Shown: positions 10,133 to 19,178, numbered from the stretch's first letter. The stretch is DNA of 64,000 bases from DASQFQ01 sp963722815 (GCA_963722815.1 CAVROM010000010.1:62001-126000); one strand, 5' to 3'. The notes: generated by a model from the sequence alone, not told the origin. Translations and numbers: made by a program.

Positions 10133-10911
10133 GCACGGGCATCGAGCGCATCGCCGCGGCGTTCGCGGCGACCGATGGGCGCGCCGCGCTGATGCCGTAC
10201 CTGATGGGCGGCTTCCCCGACCTCGAGGCGTCGCGCGCGATCGGCGAGGCGTACGCCGACGGCGGCGCCGACCTCGTCGAGCTCGGCGTGCCGTTCTCCG
10301 ACCCGCTGGCGGACGGGCCGGTGATCCACGCGGCGGGCACGCAGGCGCTCGCGGCGGGCGCCACGGTGCCGGCCGTGCTCGAGCTCGGGCGCGCGCTCTC
10401 GGAGCGCTTCCCGGTGATCTTGATGTGCTACTCGAACCTCGTCCTGGCGCGCGGCGTCGAGCGCTTCGCCGACGAACTCGAGAAGGCGAATGTCAGCGGT
10501 CTGATCATTCCGGACCTCCCGCTCGAAGAGGCGCCGCCCGTGCTCGAGGCGTGCGACGCGGCCGGGATCGCGCTCGTCCCGCTGGTGGCGCCGACGACCC
10601 CCGAAGACCGGCTCGCGCGCATCGGCGCGCAGGCCCGCGGCTTCGTCTACACGGTGTCGGTGACCGGCACGACCGGAGAGCGTGCCGGGCTCGACGCCGG
10701 CGATCTGCTCGCGCGGGTCAAGGCCCACTTCGAGGTGCCGGTCGCGCTCGGCTTCGGCATCTCCACGCCCGAGCAGGCCGCCGCCGCCGTGGCCGCCGGC
10801 GCCGAGGGCGTGATCGTGGGCACCCGCCTGGTCCGGGCGGCGGCCGACGGCGAGGACGTGCGGGCGCTGGTCGAGGCGCTCGCGGCCGCGCTCGCCCGCC
10901 CCGACGCGTAA
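10129..10911 (+). CDS. trpA: Tryptophan synthase alpha chain
   Basis: 260 aa TIM barrel. The catalytic acids are E51 (VELGVPFSDPLADGP) and D62 in the same block. Further motifs are MCYSNLV, GLIIPDLPLEEA, LVAPTTP, GFVYTVSVTGTTGER and ALGFGISTPEQAAAV. It cleaves indole-3-glycerol phosphate and channels indole to TrpB. It completes the seven-gene set E-G-D-C-F-B-A. A 58-codon membrane protein gene follows after 12 bp. Confidence 0.97.
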
Positions 10912-10923
10912 GATCCCGCCGCG

Positions 10924-11100
10924 ATGGGGCTGTTCCTCACCACCTGCGCGGGCCTGGTCATCTGGATCGTCCTGTGGGCGCTCGGCGCCAAGTCGATCGA
11001 CGCCTTCCTGATCCCGCTCCTGATGATCATCGTGGCCGGGACCGTGCGCATCGTCACGCCGTACCTGCCGGGCAACCGGCCGGACCCTGACGAGCTCTGA
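10924..11100 (+). CDS. Small two-helix membrane protein
   Basis: 58 aa, ATG at 10924, TGA at 11098-11100. The sequence MGLFLTTCAGLVIWIVLWAL is one hydrophobic helix; residues about 27-46 (FLIPLLMIIVAGTVRIV) form a second; the tail is short, polar and acidic (PGNRPDPDEL). It begins 12 bp after trpA on the same strand and ends just before the livK promoter region, so it is probably the last gene of the trp transcript. I recognise no family; short two-TM proteins at this position could be orphan or housekeeping. GC bias at third positions (mostly C/G) supports coding. Confidence 0.65.
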   Translation: MGLFLTTCAGLVIWIVLWALGAKSIDAFLIPLLMIIVAGTVRIVTPYLPGNRPDPDEL

Positions 11101-11138
11101 TCGCGGCCGCTCAGACCGCACTCTGGGGTACGCCGGGT

Positions 11139-11168
11139 TTGCCTGCGCTCCGGCGCGCCCCCTAGTAT
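11139..11168 (+). promoter_or_regulatory. Putative sigma-70-type promoter of livK operon
   Basis: TTGCCT at 11139-11144 and TAGTAT at 11163-11168 are separated by 18 bases, close to the primary sigma consensus, in an otherwise GC-rich 107-bp gap. A purine-rich GAGGAGG ribosome-binding site lies at about 11194-11202, upstream of the TTG start at 11208. The arrangement predicts a leader of about 35-40 nt. It is not tested; the match is by eye only. Confidence 0.45.
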
Positions 11169-11207
11169 CCCGGTCCGCAAACCCGAGTCACCCTGAGGAG
11201 GGTCCTC

Positions 11208-12452
11208 TTGAGAGTACGTTGGTTGGCAGTTAGCTGCCTGATCGCGGCTATGTCGTTTGTCGTTGCCGCATGCGGTTCCGACAGCGGCGGCGGCGGAGGC
11301 GGCGGCAAGGCCAGTGGAAGCACCCTGACGATCTACTCGTCGCTGCCACTGCAGGGCGATTCCCGGCCCCAGTCCGAGGACGTCGTGCACGGCGAGCAGC
11401 TGGCCCTCGAAAAGGCCGGCAGCAAGGTCGGCAAGTACAAGATCAAGTACGTGTCGCTGGACGATTCGGTCGCCTCGACCGGCAAGTGGGACCCCGGCAA
11501 GGTGTCGGAGAACGCCCGTAAGGCCGTCGGCGACGACAACACGATCGCGTACCTCGGAGAGTTCAACTCCGGCGCCTCCGCGATCTCGATCCCGCTGACG
11601 AACGAGGCCGGGATCCCGCAGGTCTCACCGTCGAACACGTACGTGGGCCTGACCCGTTCGGAGGGCGCGGAGAAGGGCGAGCCGCAGAAGTACCAGCCGT
11701 CCGGCGAGAAGACGTTCGCCCGCGTCGTGCCTGCGGACCACATCCAGGCGGCAGCACAGGTGGCCTGGATGAAGGAGCTGGGAGTGACGAAGCTCTACAT
11801 CCTCAACGACAAGGAGGTCTACGGGAAGGGCATCGCGGACTCGGTCGAGAAGATCGCCGGCGAGCAGGGCATCAAGGTGCTCGGCAACGACGGCATCGAC
11901 ACGAAGGCCGCGAACTTCCGCGCCCTCGCCTCGAAGATCAAGAGCGCCGGAGCCGACGGGTTCTTCTTCGGCGGTATCACCCAGAACAAGGGTGTGCAGC
12001 TCTTCAAGGACGTCAACGCGGCCAACCCGGACGCCAAGCTGTTCGGCCCCGACGGCGTCGCCGACTCGCCGTTCTTCGAGAAGGTCGGCTCGGCGATCGA
12101 GAAGCAGGCGTACATCACGGCGCCGACGCTCGACCCGAAGGAGTATCCGCCGGCGGCGCAGGACTTCTTCAAGGAGTTCAAGTCGAAGTACGGCAAGGAC
12201 CCGGAGCCGTACGCCATCTACGGCTATGAGGCGATGAGCCTCACGCTCGATGCGATCAAGCGTGCCGGCGATAACGGCAACGACCGCAAGGCCGTCTTGG
12301 ATCAGATCTTCAAGACGAAGGGCCGCGAGTCGGTGCTCGGCACGTACGACATCGACGAGAACGGCGACACCACGCTCTCCGATTACGGTGGAAACCGGAT
12401 CGAGGGCGGGAAGCTCGTCTTCGACAAGGTCATCAAGGCCCAGACGCAGTAG
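11208..12452 (+). CDS. livK: Branched-chain amino-acid ABC transporter, substrate-binding lipoprotein
   Basis: 414 aa starting at TTG 11208, chosen because it directly follows a strong GAGGAGG site. The signal peptide ends in a lipobox (SFVVAAC), with the lipid-anchored Cys followed by a Gly/Ser linker (GSDSGGGGGGG). The mature part is a type-1 periplasmic binding fold: LTIYSSLPLQGDSRP, AYLGEFNSGASAISIPLTNEAGIPQVSPSNTY, LYILNDKEVYGKGIADS and YAIYGYEAMSLTLDAI. It captures Leu/Ile/Val or related ligands (amides or urea are possible in this family). A strong hairpin follows the gene, which should raise its dosage relative to the permeases. Confidence 0.92.
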   Translation: MRVRWLAVSCLIAAMSFVVAACGSDSGGGGGGGKASGSTLTIYSSLPLQGDSRPQSEDVVHGEQLALEKAGSKVGKYKIKYVSLDDSVASTGKWDPGKVSENARKAVGDDNTIAYLGEFNSGASAISIPLTNEAGIPQVSPSNTYVGLTRSEGAEKGEPQKYQPSGEKTFARVVPADHIQAAAQVAWMKELGVTKLYILNDKEVYGKGIADSVEKIAGEQGIKVLGNDGIDTKAANFRALASKIKSAGADGFFFGGITQNKGVQLFKDVNAANPDAKLFGPDGVADSPFFEKVGSAIEKQAYITAPTLDPKEYPPAAQDFFKEFKSKYGKDPEPYAIYGYEAMSLTLDAIKRAGDNGNDRKAVLDQIFKTKGRESVLGTYDIDENGDTTLSDYGGNRIEGGKLVFDKVIKAQTQ

Positions 12453-12457
12453 CCATC

Positions 12458-12512
12458 TGCAGGTTCTGCAACGTCCCGCCCGCGCAGTTTGCGGGCGGGA
12501 CGTGAACCTGCA
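12458..12512 (+). terminator. Nested intercistronic hairpin between livK and livH
   Basis: The inner arms ACGTCCCGCCCGC (12471-12483) and GCGGGCGGGACGT (12491-12503) pair perfectly over 13 bp around a 7-base loop. The outer arms TGCAGGTTC (12458-12466) and GAACCTGCA (12504-12512) pair perfectly over 9 bp, with a 4-base bulge (TGCA) on the 5' side. No U-tract follows, so it is more likely a partial terminator or 3'-end stabiliser for livK mRNA than a full stop, since livHMGF depend on the same promoter. Confidence 0.75.
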
Positions 12513-12532
12513 AGGCTGCGCGCCACACGTCG

Positions 12533-13573
12533 ATGGAAGCCGCTTCCGTACCCCAGCCGCAGGCCCCTCCGGGGAGGCGCGCCGTCGAGTTCATCGGGGC
12601 CCAGATCTTGTGGATCCTGCTCGGCGGGTTTCTGCTGGTGCTCCTGGTTCTGGACCCGGTCAAGACCCTCAATAACGTCGTCGACGGTCTCTCGATCGGC
12701 ACGATCTGGGCGCTGATCGCGCTCGGTTACACCCTCGTCTACGGCATCATCGAGCTGATCAACTTCGCCCACGGCGAGGTCTTCATGATCGGCTCGTTCG
12801 TCTCCGTGTCGCTCTACGCGACGTTCGGCATCACCGAGGACACCGGGATCGTCGCGCTGGTCCTGGGCCTGATCGTCGTGCTCGCGATCTCGATGGTCGC
12901 GTCCGGTTCGCTCAACGTGATGATCGAGCGGGTCGCCTACCGGCCGCTGCGCAACGCGCCGAAGCTGGCGCCGCTGATCACCGCGATCGGCATGTCGTTC
13001 ATCCTCCAGAACGTCGGCCTGCTCTGGCGCCCGTCGCCCGACTCGCCACCGGATCTGATCCGGTCGCAGAAGCAGGTCCTCGACATCGGCGGGGTTCTGT
13101 TCGTTCGCTCCGACTTCTTCGCCTGGGCCGTGACGATCCCACTGCTGATCGCGCTCCTCTGGTTCGTCGGCCAGACCAAGTACGGCAAGGCGATGCGCGC
13201 GACGGCCCAGGATCCTGATGCCGCGCGCCTGATGGGCATCAACGTCGATCGCACCATCGGGCTGACCTTCCTGCTCGGCGGCCTGCTGGCCGGCGCGGCA
13301 GGGCTCATCTACGCGCTCTACAACGGCACCGTCCAGTTCAACCAGGGCTTCACCGCCGGCCTGATCGCGTTCACCGCAGCCGTCATGGGCGGCATCGGCA
13401 ACCTCAAGGGCGCCGTGGTCGGCGGGTTGATCATCGGGATCATCCAGCAGACCGTCGAGTCGCGGGTGAACAACGGCTCGGCGTGGGCGCCGGTCGCAGT
13501 GTTCGCGATCCTCGTGCTAGTCATGGTCTTCCGCCCGCAGGGCCTGTTCGGTGAGGAGACGCGCGAAGGATGA
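12533..13573 (+). CDS. livH: Branched-chain amino-acid ABC transporter permease
   Basis: 346 aa with about eight hydrophobic segments. Family motifs are VDGLSIGTIWALIALGYTLVYG, INFAHGEVFMIG, MRATAQDPDAARLMGINVDRT and FTAAVMGGIGNLKGAVVGG (the permease EAA-like loop that contacts the ATPase). It follows the livK hairpin with no obvious Shine-Dalgarno, and its TGA overlaps the ATG of livM. Confidence 0.95.
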   Translation: MEAASVPQPQAPPGRRAVEFIGAQILWILLGGFLLVLLVLDPVKTLNNVVDGLSIGTIWALIALGYTLVYGIIELINFAHGEVFMIGSFVSVSLYATFGITEDTGIVALVLGLIVVLAISMVASGSLNVMIERVAYRPLRNAPKLAPLITAIGMSFILQNVGLLWRPSPDSPPDLIRSQKQVLDIGGVLFVRSDFFAWAVTIPLLIALLWFVGQTKYGKAMRATAQDPDAARLMGINVDRTIGLTFLLGGLLAGAAGLIYALYNGTVQFNQGFTAGLIAFTAAVMGGIGNLKGAVVGGLIIGIIQQTVESRVNNGSAWAPVAVFAILVLVMVFRPQGLFGEETREG

Positions 13574-14787
13574 GCACCACCCGCGAAGAGCAGGAGCACC
13601 CGGGCGGCACGACCTCCGCCGCCATGACCGGCGCGCGCTTCGCACCGGTTCAGCGGGCGCTCGACCGGATCAGCGGGCTCATGCCGATGCGGGCGTGGGT
13701 GGTCTTCTGGCTGGTCGCCGCCACGCTCTACGGGCTCTACGGCGACGCATGGTTCTCCGACAGCCTCTACGAGTCGGTCATCCAGACGCTCGCGTACGTG
13801 ATGATGGCCCTCGGGCTCAACATCGTCGTCGGCTTTGCGGGCCTGCTCGATCTCGGGTACGTCGCGTTCTTCGCGATCGGCGCGTTCGTATCCGGCTGGC
13901 TGATGTCGGGGTTCTTCGACACGAAGAACGTCCACATCGTCGTCTCCGACTTCACCCAGAACCTGCCGGGGATCCACGTCAACTTCTTCTTCGTGATCTT
14001 CATCGCGGCGGCGTTCACCGCGATGTGGGGAGCGATCCTGGGCGCCCCGACGCTGCGCCTGCGCGGCGACTACCTGGCGATCGTGACGCTCGCGTTCGGC
14101 GAGATTGTCCCGCGCGTGTTCGAGTTCTCGAGCGACCTCGGGCTCGACGTCTCCAACGGCCGCCAGGGCATCACCCCGGTCGACAAGCCGTGGGCGCCGA
14201 TCCCGGGCCTCGACAACATCACCCGCGTCGACATCACGCCGTTCTACTTCATCGCGCTGGCGATGCTGCTCGGGGTGCTGTTCGTCAACGTGCGCCTGCG
14301 CGACTCGCGCCTCGGCCGCGCCTGGATCGCGGTCCGCGAGGATGAGGTCGCCGCCGCTGCGATGGGCGTCCACCTCGTACGCGTGAAGCTGTGGGCGTAC
14401 GCGATCGGCGCGTCGATCGGCGGCTTCGCGGGCGTCTTCCTCGGCGTCTTCCAGAACACCATCAACGTCGACCAGTTCGAGTTCGGCTTCTCGGTCTTCA
14501 TCCTCTGCATGATCATCCTCGGCGGCATGGGCAACATCGCCGGCGTGATCCTCGGCGCGGTCGCGCTGTCGATGATCAACCGCTTCCTGCTGCCGCAGCT
14601 CGACACGGTCCCGGAGAAGTTCGGGCTCGACTTCGACGTCACCGCGATCTCGTTCGGCATCTTCGGCTTCCTGCTGCTGGTGATGATGGTGCTGCGCCCG
14701 GAGGGCTTCATCCCGAACCGGAGACGCAAGTTGGAGCTGCACGAGGACGCGTTCGACGACGCGCTGATCGAGGTGAAGTCGCCGTGA
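13570..14787 (+). CDS. livM: Branched-chain amino-acid ABC transporter permease
   Basis: 405 aa, multi-spanning. Motifs are LNIVVGFAGLLDLGYVAFFAIGAF, LRGDYLAIVTLAFGEI, NGRQGITPVDKPW, IAVREDEVAAAAMGVHLVRVKLWAYAIGA and MIILGGMGNIAGVILGAV. An N-terminal soluble extension of about 40 residues precedes the first helix. It forms the heterodimeric channel with LivH. ATG 13570 overlaps the livH stop (ATGA); the TGA overlaps the GTG of livG. Confidence 0.95.
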   Translation: MSTTREEQEHPGGTTSAAMTGARFAPVQRALDRISGLMPMRAWVVFWLVAATLYGLYGDAWFSDSLYESVIQTLAYVMMALGLNIVVGFAGLLDLGYVAFFAIGAFVSGWLMSGFFDTKNVHIVVSDFTQNLPGIHVNFFFVIFIAAAFTAMWGAILGAPTLRLRGDYLAIVTLAFGEIVPRVFEFSSDLGLDVSNGRQGITPVDKPWAPIPGLDNITRVDITPFYFIALAMLLGVLFVNVRLRDSRLGRAWIAVREDEVAAAAMGVHLVRVKLWAYAIGASIGGFAGVFLGVFQNTINVDQFEFGFSVFILCMIILGGMGNIAGVILGAVALSMINRFLLPQLDTVPEKFGLDFDVTAISFGIFGFLLLVMMVLRPEGFIPNRRRKLELHEDAFDDALIEVKSP

Positions 14788-15560
14788 GCGCGAACGGCAA
14801 CGTCCTCGAGGCCACCGGCATCACCAAGCGTTTCGGCGGCCTGGTCGCGGTGAACGACATCGACTTCGCGGTCCCGCACAAGTCGATCGTCGCGATCATC
14901 GGGCCGAACGGCGCCGGCAAGACGACGTTCTTCAACTGCATGACCGGGCTCTACAAGCCGACCACGGGCAGCGTGATGTTCGACGGCGCCGACATCACGG
15001 CGAAGGCGCCTCACATCGTCACCCAGGCCGGCATCGCGCGCACGTTCCAGAACATCAAGCTGTTCAGGACGATGACCGTGCTGGAGAACGTCATGGTCGG
15101 CCACCACTGCCGCATGCGCGGGCGCATCACCGGCTCGATCATCGGCACGCCGTTCGTGCGCCGTGAGGAGCGCGAGACCGAGGCGCACTCGCGCGAGCTG
15201 CTCAACCTGGTGGGGATCCCGCGCCGCCACCAGGATCTGGCGGCCAGCCTGCCCTACGGGGACCAGCGGCGGCTCGAGATCGCGCGCGCGCTCGGTTCGG
15301 ACCCGAAGCTGCTGCTGCTCGACGAGCCGACGGCGGGCATGAACCCGCAGGAGTCCGAGGAGCTGCGCGCGCTGATGGACAAGCTGCGAAGCGAGCGCGA
15401 CATCGCTCTGCTCCTGATCGAGCACGACATGAAGGTGGTCATGAACGTCTCGGACCACATCACGGTGCTCGACGGCGGCGAGAAGATCGCCGCCGGCTCG
15501 CCGCAGGAGGTGCGGGCCAACCCGCGCGTCATCGAGGCCTACCTCGGGAGCCAGGCATGA
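14784..15560 (+). CDS. livG: Branched-chain amino-acid ABC transporter ATP-binding protein
   Basis: 258 aa, GTG start overlapping livM. Walker A is GPNGAGKTT, the LivG-type Q-loop region is GIARTFQNIKLFRTMTVLENVMVG, the signature is the degenerate SLPYGDQRRLEIARAL (LivG proteins commonly have S-Y-G-x-Q rather than LSGGQ), Walker B is LLLLDEPTAGMNP, and the H-loop is LLIEHDMKVVM. It powers uptake together with LivF. Confidence 0.95.
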   Translation: MSANGNVLEATGITKRFGGLVAVNDIDFAVPHKSIVAIIGPNGAGKTTFFNCMTGLYKPTTGSVMFDGADITAKAPHIVTQAGIARTFQNIKLFRTMTVLENVMVGHHCRMRGRITGSIIGTPFVRREERETEAHSRELLNLVGIPRRHQDLAASLPYGDQRRLEIARALGSDPKLLLLDEPTAGMNPQESEELRALMDKLRSERDIALLLIEHDMKVVMNVSDHITVLDGGEKIAAGSPQEVRANPRVIEAYLGSQA

Positions 15561-16294
15561 GCACGGGTAACGGCGCCAACGGCGCGACGCCGCTCCTCGA
15601 GGTCGAGGACATCCACACGTTCTACGGCTCGATCGAGGCGCTCAAGGGCATCTCGCTGACCGTGAACGAGGGCGAGATCGTCACGCTGATCGGCTCCAAC
15701 GGCGCCGGCAAGTCGACGACGCTGCGCTCGATCTCCGGGCTCACCCCGCCCAAGACCGGCGCGATCAAGTTCCGCGGCAAGGAGATCCACGGCCTGCTCG
15801 GCTACCAGATCGCCGAGCTCGGGATTGCGCAGTCGCCCGAAGGCCGCCACGTCTTTCCGCGCATGACCGTGCTCGAGAACCTCGAGATGGGCGCCTTTAC
15901 CCGCAACGACGCCAACGTCCGCGACGACATCGAGCGGGTCTACGAGCTGTTCCCGAGGCTGAAGGAGCGCGCGAAGCAGAAGGGCGGGACGATGTCGGGC
16001 GGCGAGCAGCAGATGCTCGCCATGGGTCGCGCGCTGATGGCCAACCCGAAGCTGCTGCTGCTCGACGAGCCCTCGCTCGGGCTCGCGCCCGTGATCGTGG
16101 ACAAGATCTACGAGATCATCCGCGAGATCAACCAGCGCGGGGTCACGATCCTGCTCGTCGAGCAGAACGCGAACTACGCCCTCGACGTCTCCAAGCGCGG
16201 CTACGTGCTCGAGACCGGCAAGGTCGCCCTGTCCAACGACTCGGAGTCGCTCCGCAACGACCCCGAGGTGATGAAGGCCTACCTGGGGACATGA
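15557..16294 (+). CDS. livF: Branched-chain amino-acid ABC transporter ATP-binding protein
   Basis: 245 aa. Walker A is GSNGAGKST, the LivF hallmark is IAQSPEGRHVFPRMTVLENL, the signature is MSGGEQQMLAMGRALM, Walker B is LLLLDEPSLGLAP, and VTILLVEQNANYALDVSKRGYVLETGKV is typical of the family. ATG at 15557 overlaps livG. The TGA overlaps the ATG of the following small membrane protein, so that gene is part of the transporter operon. Confidence 0.95.
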   Translation: MSTGNGANGATPLLEVEDIHTFYGSIEALKGISLTVNEGEIVTLIGSNGAGKSTTLRSISGLTPPKTGAIKFRGKEIHGLLGYQIAELGIAQSPEGRHVFPRMTVLENLEMGAFTRNDANVRDDIERVYELFPRLKERAKQKGGTMSGGEQQMLAMGRALMANPKLLLLDEPSLGLAPVIVDKIYEIIREINQRGVTILLVEQNANYALDVSKRGYVLETGKVALSNDSESLRNDPEVMKAYLGT

Positions 16295-16590
16295 CTTTCG
16301 TTCTCGCCGCGATCGGCGCCAAGGCGCTCTACCTCTGCTACATCTGGCTGCTCAGCGCGATCGTCTCGTCCGAGCTGGCGCGCTCGAAGGGCTACACCGA
16401 GAAGGCCGGGCTGGGCACAGGCCTCCTGCTCTCCATCCTCGGCGCGATCATCTGGCTGGTGATCCCGCCCAAGGACGAGAACGCCGAGTGGCACGAGCGC
16501 AAGCCGTGGCAGCGGCGCCACAAGCCGCGCGAGGCCGAGATGGCCGGCGACGCCGCCGACAGCGGCCACACCGCGATCACGAAGGACTGA
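16291..16590 (+). CDS. Small membrane protein at end of liv operon
   Basis: 99 aa with two hydrophobic segments (about residues 4-26 and 42-60), separated by SELARSKGYTEKAGLGTG and followed by a highly charged cytosolic-looking tail (KDENAEWHERKPWQRRHKPREAEMAG). The ATGA overlap with livF implies coupled translation. I recognise no named family. A membrane-bound accessory of the transporter is possible, but genomic position is the only support. Its last 14 bp overlap the convergent gene 16577-17467. Confidence 0.75.
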   Translation: MTFVLAAIGAKALYLCYIWLLSAIVSSELARSKGYTEKAGLGTGLLLSILGAIIWLVIPPKDENAEWHERKPWQRRHKPREAEMAGDAADSGHTAITKD

Positions 16591-17467
16591 GCGCCGACCG
16601 CAGCGCCTCGTCGAGGTCGGGGTGCGCGAACGCGTACCCGTGCTCGAGCGCGGCCTTCGGGACCACGCGCTGGCCCTTCGTCACGATCTCCGCCATCTCG
16701 CCGTAGAGCGCCTGAACTGCAAGGGCGGGGACGGGCGCGAACGCCGGACGGTGCAGCGCGCGCCCCAGCGCCTTCGAGAACGCCTTGTTGGTCACCGGCT
16801 CGGGCGCGCTGGCGTTGATCGGGCCGTGCCAGGCGTCGCCGTCGAGCGCGGCGAGGTAGATGCCGACGACATCGTCGACGTGGATCCACGGCATGTACTG
16901 CCCGCCGCCGGCGACCGGGCCGCCCACCCCGAGCTTGAAGAACGGCAGCATCTTGGCCAGCGCCCCGCCGCCCTGGTCGAGCACGACGCCGGTGCGAATG
17001 GTGGCCACGCGCACGCCGAGGCCTTCGGCTCGGAGCGCCTCGCGCTCCCAGATCACGCACACCTCGGCGAGGAAGTCCTGGCCGGCCGGCGTGTCCTCGG
17101 GGAGCCGCTCGTCGCCGTGCGGACCGTAGTAGCCGACCGCGGAGGACGAGACGAGCACCCGCGGGCGCGGGTCGGCGGCCTCGATGCCGGCGACCAGGTT
17201 GCGGGTGCCGAGCTCGCGCGACTCGCGGATGCGCCGCTTGGCGTCGTCGCTCCAGCGCTGGGCGACGTTCTCGCCCGCGAGGTGGACCACCGCGTCGCGG
17301 CGGCTGAGCGCGGCGGTGGGCGCCGGCTCCTGCTCGGGCTGCCACGCCACGGCGCCGGGGGAGGACGGGTTGCGCGACAGGGTGGTGACCTCGTCGCCGC
17401 GCGAGCGCAGGCGCTCGACGAGCTTGCTGCCGATGAGGCCGCTGGCCCCGGTGACGGTGATCCTCAT
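16577..17467 (-). CDS. TIGR01777-type NAD-dependent epimerase/dehydratase-like protein
   Basis: 296 aa from ATG 17467 (MRITVTGASGLIGSKLVERL). An upstream in-frame start at 17512 adds 15 non-conserved residues and is less likely. A Rossmann-fold extended SDR: TGASGLIG nucleotide motif, VVHLAGENVAQRW, SSSAVGYYGPHGDE (the Y-G-x-x-G of this subfamily), VRTGVVLDQGGGALAKMLPFFKLGVGG and WIHVDDVVGIYLAAL. The family is widespread with an uncertain substrate and is often called a cell-division-inhibitor-like sugar epimerase (YfcH/SDR39U1). It is divergent from the ABC exporter gene at 17563, with 95 bp between starts. Confidence 0.9.
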   Translation of the reverse strand: MRITVTGASGLIGSKLVERLRSRGDEVTTLSRNPSSPGAVAWQPEQEPAPTAALSRRDAVVHLAGENVAQRWSDDAKRRIRESRELGTRNLVAGIEAADPRPRVLVSSSAVGYYGPHGDERLPEDTPAGQDFLAEVCVIWEREALRAEGLGVRVATIRTGVVLDQGGGALAKMLPFFKLGVGGPVAGGGQYMPWIHVDDVVGIYLAALDGDAWHGPINASAPEPVTNKAFSKALGRALHRPAFAPVPALAVQALYGEMAEIVTKGQRVVPKAALEHGYAFAHPDLDEALRSALSPS

Positions 17468-17562
17468 GTCATCGGTACGGGGGAGGGTTCCTCTTCGTTC
17501 ACCATCGGACACCGGCCAGCACGCTCGAAGCGGGGTCGCGGGATGCGGATCATCGACGGCAC

Positions 17563-18456
17563 ATGTCCATCATCGCGATTCAGAACCTCACCAAGGACTT
17601 CGGCCCCGTGCGGGCCGTCGACGACCTGAGCTTCGACATCGACGAGGGCAAGGTCGTCGGCTTCCTCGGGCCCAACGGTTCCGGCAAGACGACCACCCTG
17701 CGCTCGCTCGTCGGCCTGGTCACTCCCACCACCGGGAGCGCCACCATCAACGGCCTCCCGTACGCCCAGCTGGCCGACCCGCTCAAGCGGGTCGGGGTCA
17801 TGCTCGAGGCGGCCTCGCATCCCGCGCGCACCGCGCGCAACCATCTCCGCGTGCTCGCGGCCGAGGGCGGGATCCCGCTCTCGCGCGCCGACGAGCTGCT
17901 CGAGCTCGTCGACCTCGCCGGCGCCGCCCGGCGGCGCTCGGGCGGCTTCTCGCTCGGGATGACCCAGCGGCTCGGCCTTGCGGCTGCGCTGCTCGGCGAC
18001 CCGCGGATCCTCGTACTCGACGAGCCCGCCAACGGGCTCGACCCCGAGGGCATCCGCTGGCTGCGCGACTTCCTGCGAGGCCTGGCGGCCGAGGGGCGCA
18101 CCGTGCTCCTCTCCAGCCACGTGCTCTCGGAGGTCGCCCAGACCGTCGACGAGATCGTCGTCATCAACCACGGCCGGCTGATCGCCCATGACACGCTCGA
18201 GGCGCTGAGCAACGGCTCCGGCCCGCGCGTGCGCGTGCGGACGCGGCAGTCCGATCAGCTCGAGCGCGCGCTCCTGGCTCGCGGGCTCGACGTCACCCGC
18301 GAGGGCGACGTGCTCGTGGTCGGCGGCGTGGAGCAGGGCCTCATCGCCCAGCTCGCGTTCGACCACGGCGTCGTGCTGCACGAGATCGCCACCGAGTCCA
18401 CCAACCTCGAGGACGTCTTCTTCGACCTCACGTCCGGAATGGAGGTGGCGGCATGA
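17563..18456 (+). CDS. ABC transporter ATP-binding protein (exporter type)
   Basis: 297 aa: Walker A GPNGSGKTT, signature FSLGMTQRLGLAAALL (a non-canonical SLGM signature typical of drug/bacteriocin exporter ATPases), Walker B ILVLDEPANGLDPEG, H-loop LLSSHVLSEVAQ, plus a C-terminal extension of about 80 residues with a DEVF-like end (STNLEDVFFDLTSG). It pairs with the permease at 18453 (ATGA overlap). It resembles ABC-2 type systems for antibiotics or lipids; the substrate is not deducible. Confidence 0.92.
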   Translation: MSIIAIQNLTKDFGPVRAVDDLSFDIDEGKVVGFLGPNGSGKTTTLRSLVGLVTPTTGSATINGLPYAQLADPLKRVGVMLEAASHPARTARNHLRVLAAEGGIPLSRADELLELVDLAGAARRRSGGFSLGMTQRLGLAAALLGDPRILVLDEPANGLDPEGIRWLRDFLRGLAAEGRTVLLSSHVLSEVAQTVDEIVVINHGRLIAHDTLEALSNGSGPRVRVRTRQSDQLERALLARGLDVTREGDVLVVGGVEQGLIAQLAFDHGVVLHEIATESTNLEDVFFDLTSGMEVAA

Positions 18457-19178
18457 CCGCCCTCGTCCGCGCCGAGCTGCTGAAGCTCCGCACGCTGCGC
18501 AGCACCGCCTGGGCGGCCGCTGCGCTGCTGCTCATCACCGTCCTGACCGGCACGCTCGCCATGGGCGACGCCGGCGAGAAGGGCTACCGCACGCCGGTCC
18601 AGCTGCGGGAGACGGTCATCGCCATCGGCTACACGGCGGTGTTCTTCATGGTCGTGCTCGGCGCCGTCGCCGCCGCCGGCGAATACCGGCACCGCACGAT
18701 CTCGCAGCGCTTCCTGGTGAGCCCGGATCGCGGGCGCGTGCTGCTGGCGAAGCTTGCCGCCTTCGGCCTCGTCGGCTTCGTCACCGCGCTGTCCGTCACC
18801 GTCCTGGGCGGCGGCCTGGCCGAGCTGGTCGTCAGCTCCAAGGGCTACACGCTCGACCTCGCCGACGGCGGGCTGCGCATCGCGGCGGGCGCCGGGCTCG
18901 CCGGCGCGCTGGCGGGGATGCTGGGCGTCGTGGCCGGCTTCCTCACCCGCAACCCGACGACCGCCATGGTGGCGATCTTCGGCACCTGGATCGGCGAGAA
19001 GATCGTCGGCGGGTGGCTCGGCGCGGGCGGGCGCTTCCTGCCCTACACGCTGATCGAGAACGTGCTCGGGCTGCCGGCCGCGCTGTCGTTCGGCGCTGCC
19101 GCGGCCGCGCTGATGGCGCTGACCGCCGCGCTGGCGCTCGTCGCCCGGCGCACGGTCCTCCCGCGGGACGTGACCTAG
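18453..19178 (+). CDS. ABC-2 type transporter permease
   Basis: 241 aa with six predicted membrane spans. It begins with a short cytosolic helix (MTALVRAELLKLRTLRSTAWA, the LLKLRT motif common in ABC-2 permeases), and EYRHRTISQRFLVSPDRGRVLLAKL is the characteristic cytosolic loop. It forms the channel of the exporter with the upstream ATPase. Its TAG stop shares the CTAG with the stop of the convergent malic enzyme gene (19175-19178). Confidence 0.9.
   Translation: MTALVRAELLKLRTLRSTAWAAAALLLITVLTGTLAMGDAGEKGYRTPVQLRETVIAIGYTAVFFMVVLGAVAAAGEYRHRTISQRFLVSPDRGRVLLAKLAAFGLVGFVTALSVTVLGGGLAELVVSSKGYTLDLADGGLRIAAGAGLAGALAGMLGVVAGFLTRNPTTAMVAIFGTWIGEKIVGGWLGAGGRFLPYTLIENVLGLPAALSFGAAAAALMALTAALALVARRTVLPRDVT

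Noticed and set aside
10924..11100. Treating the gap after trpA as non-coding
   Set aside because: A 58-codon ATG frame with two hydrophobic helices and strong third-position GC fills it, so it was kept as a small CDS instead.
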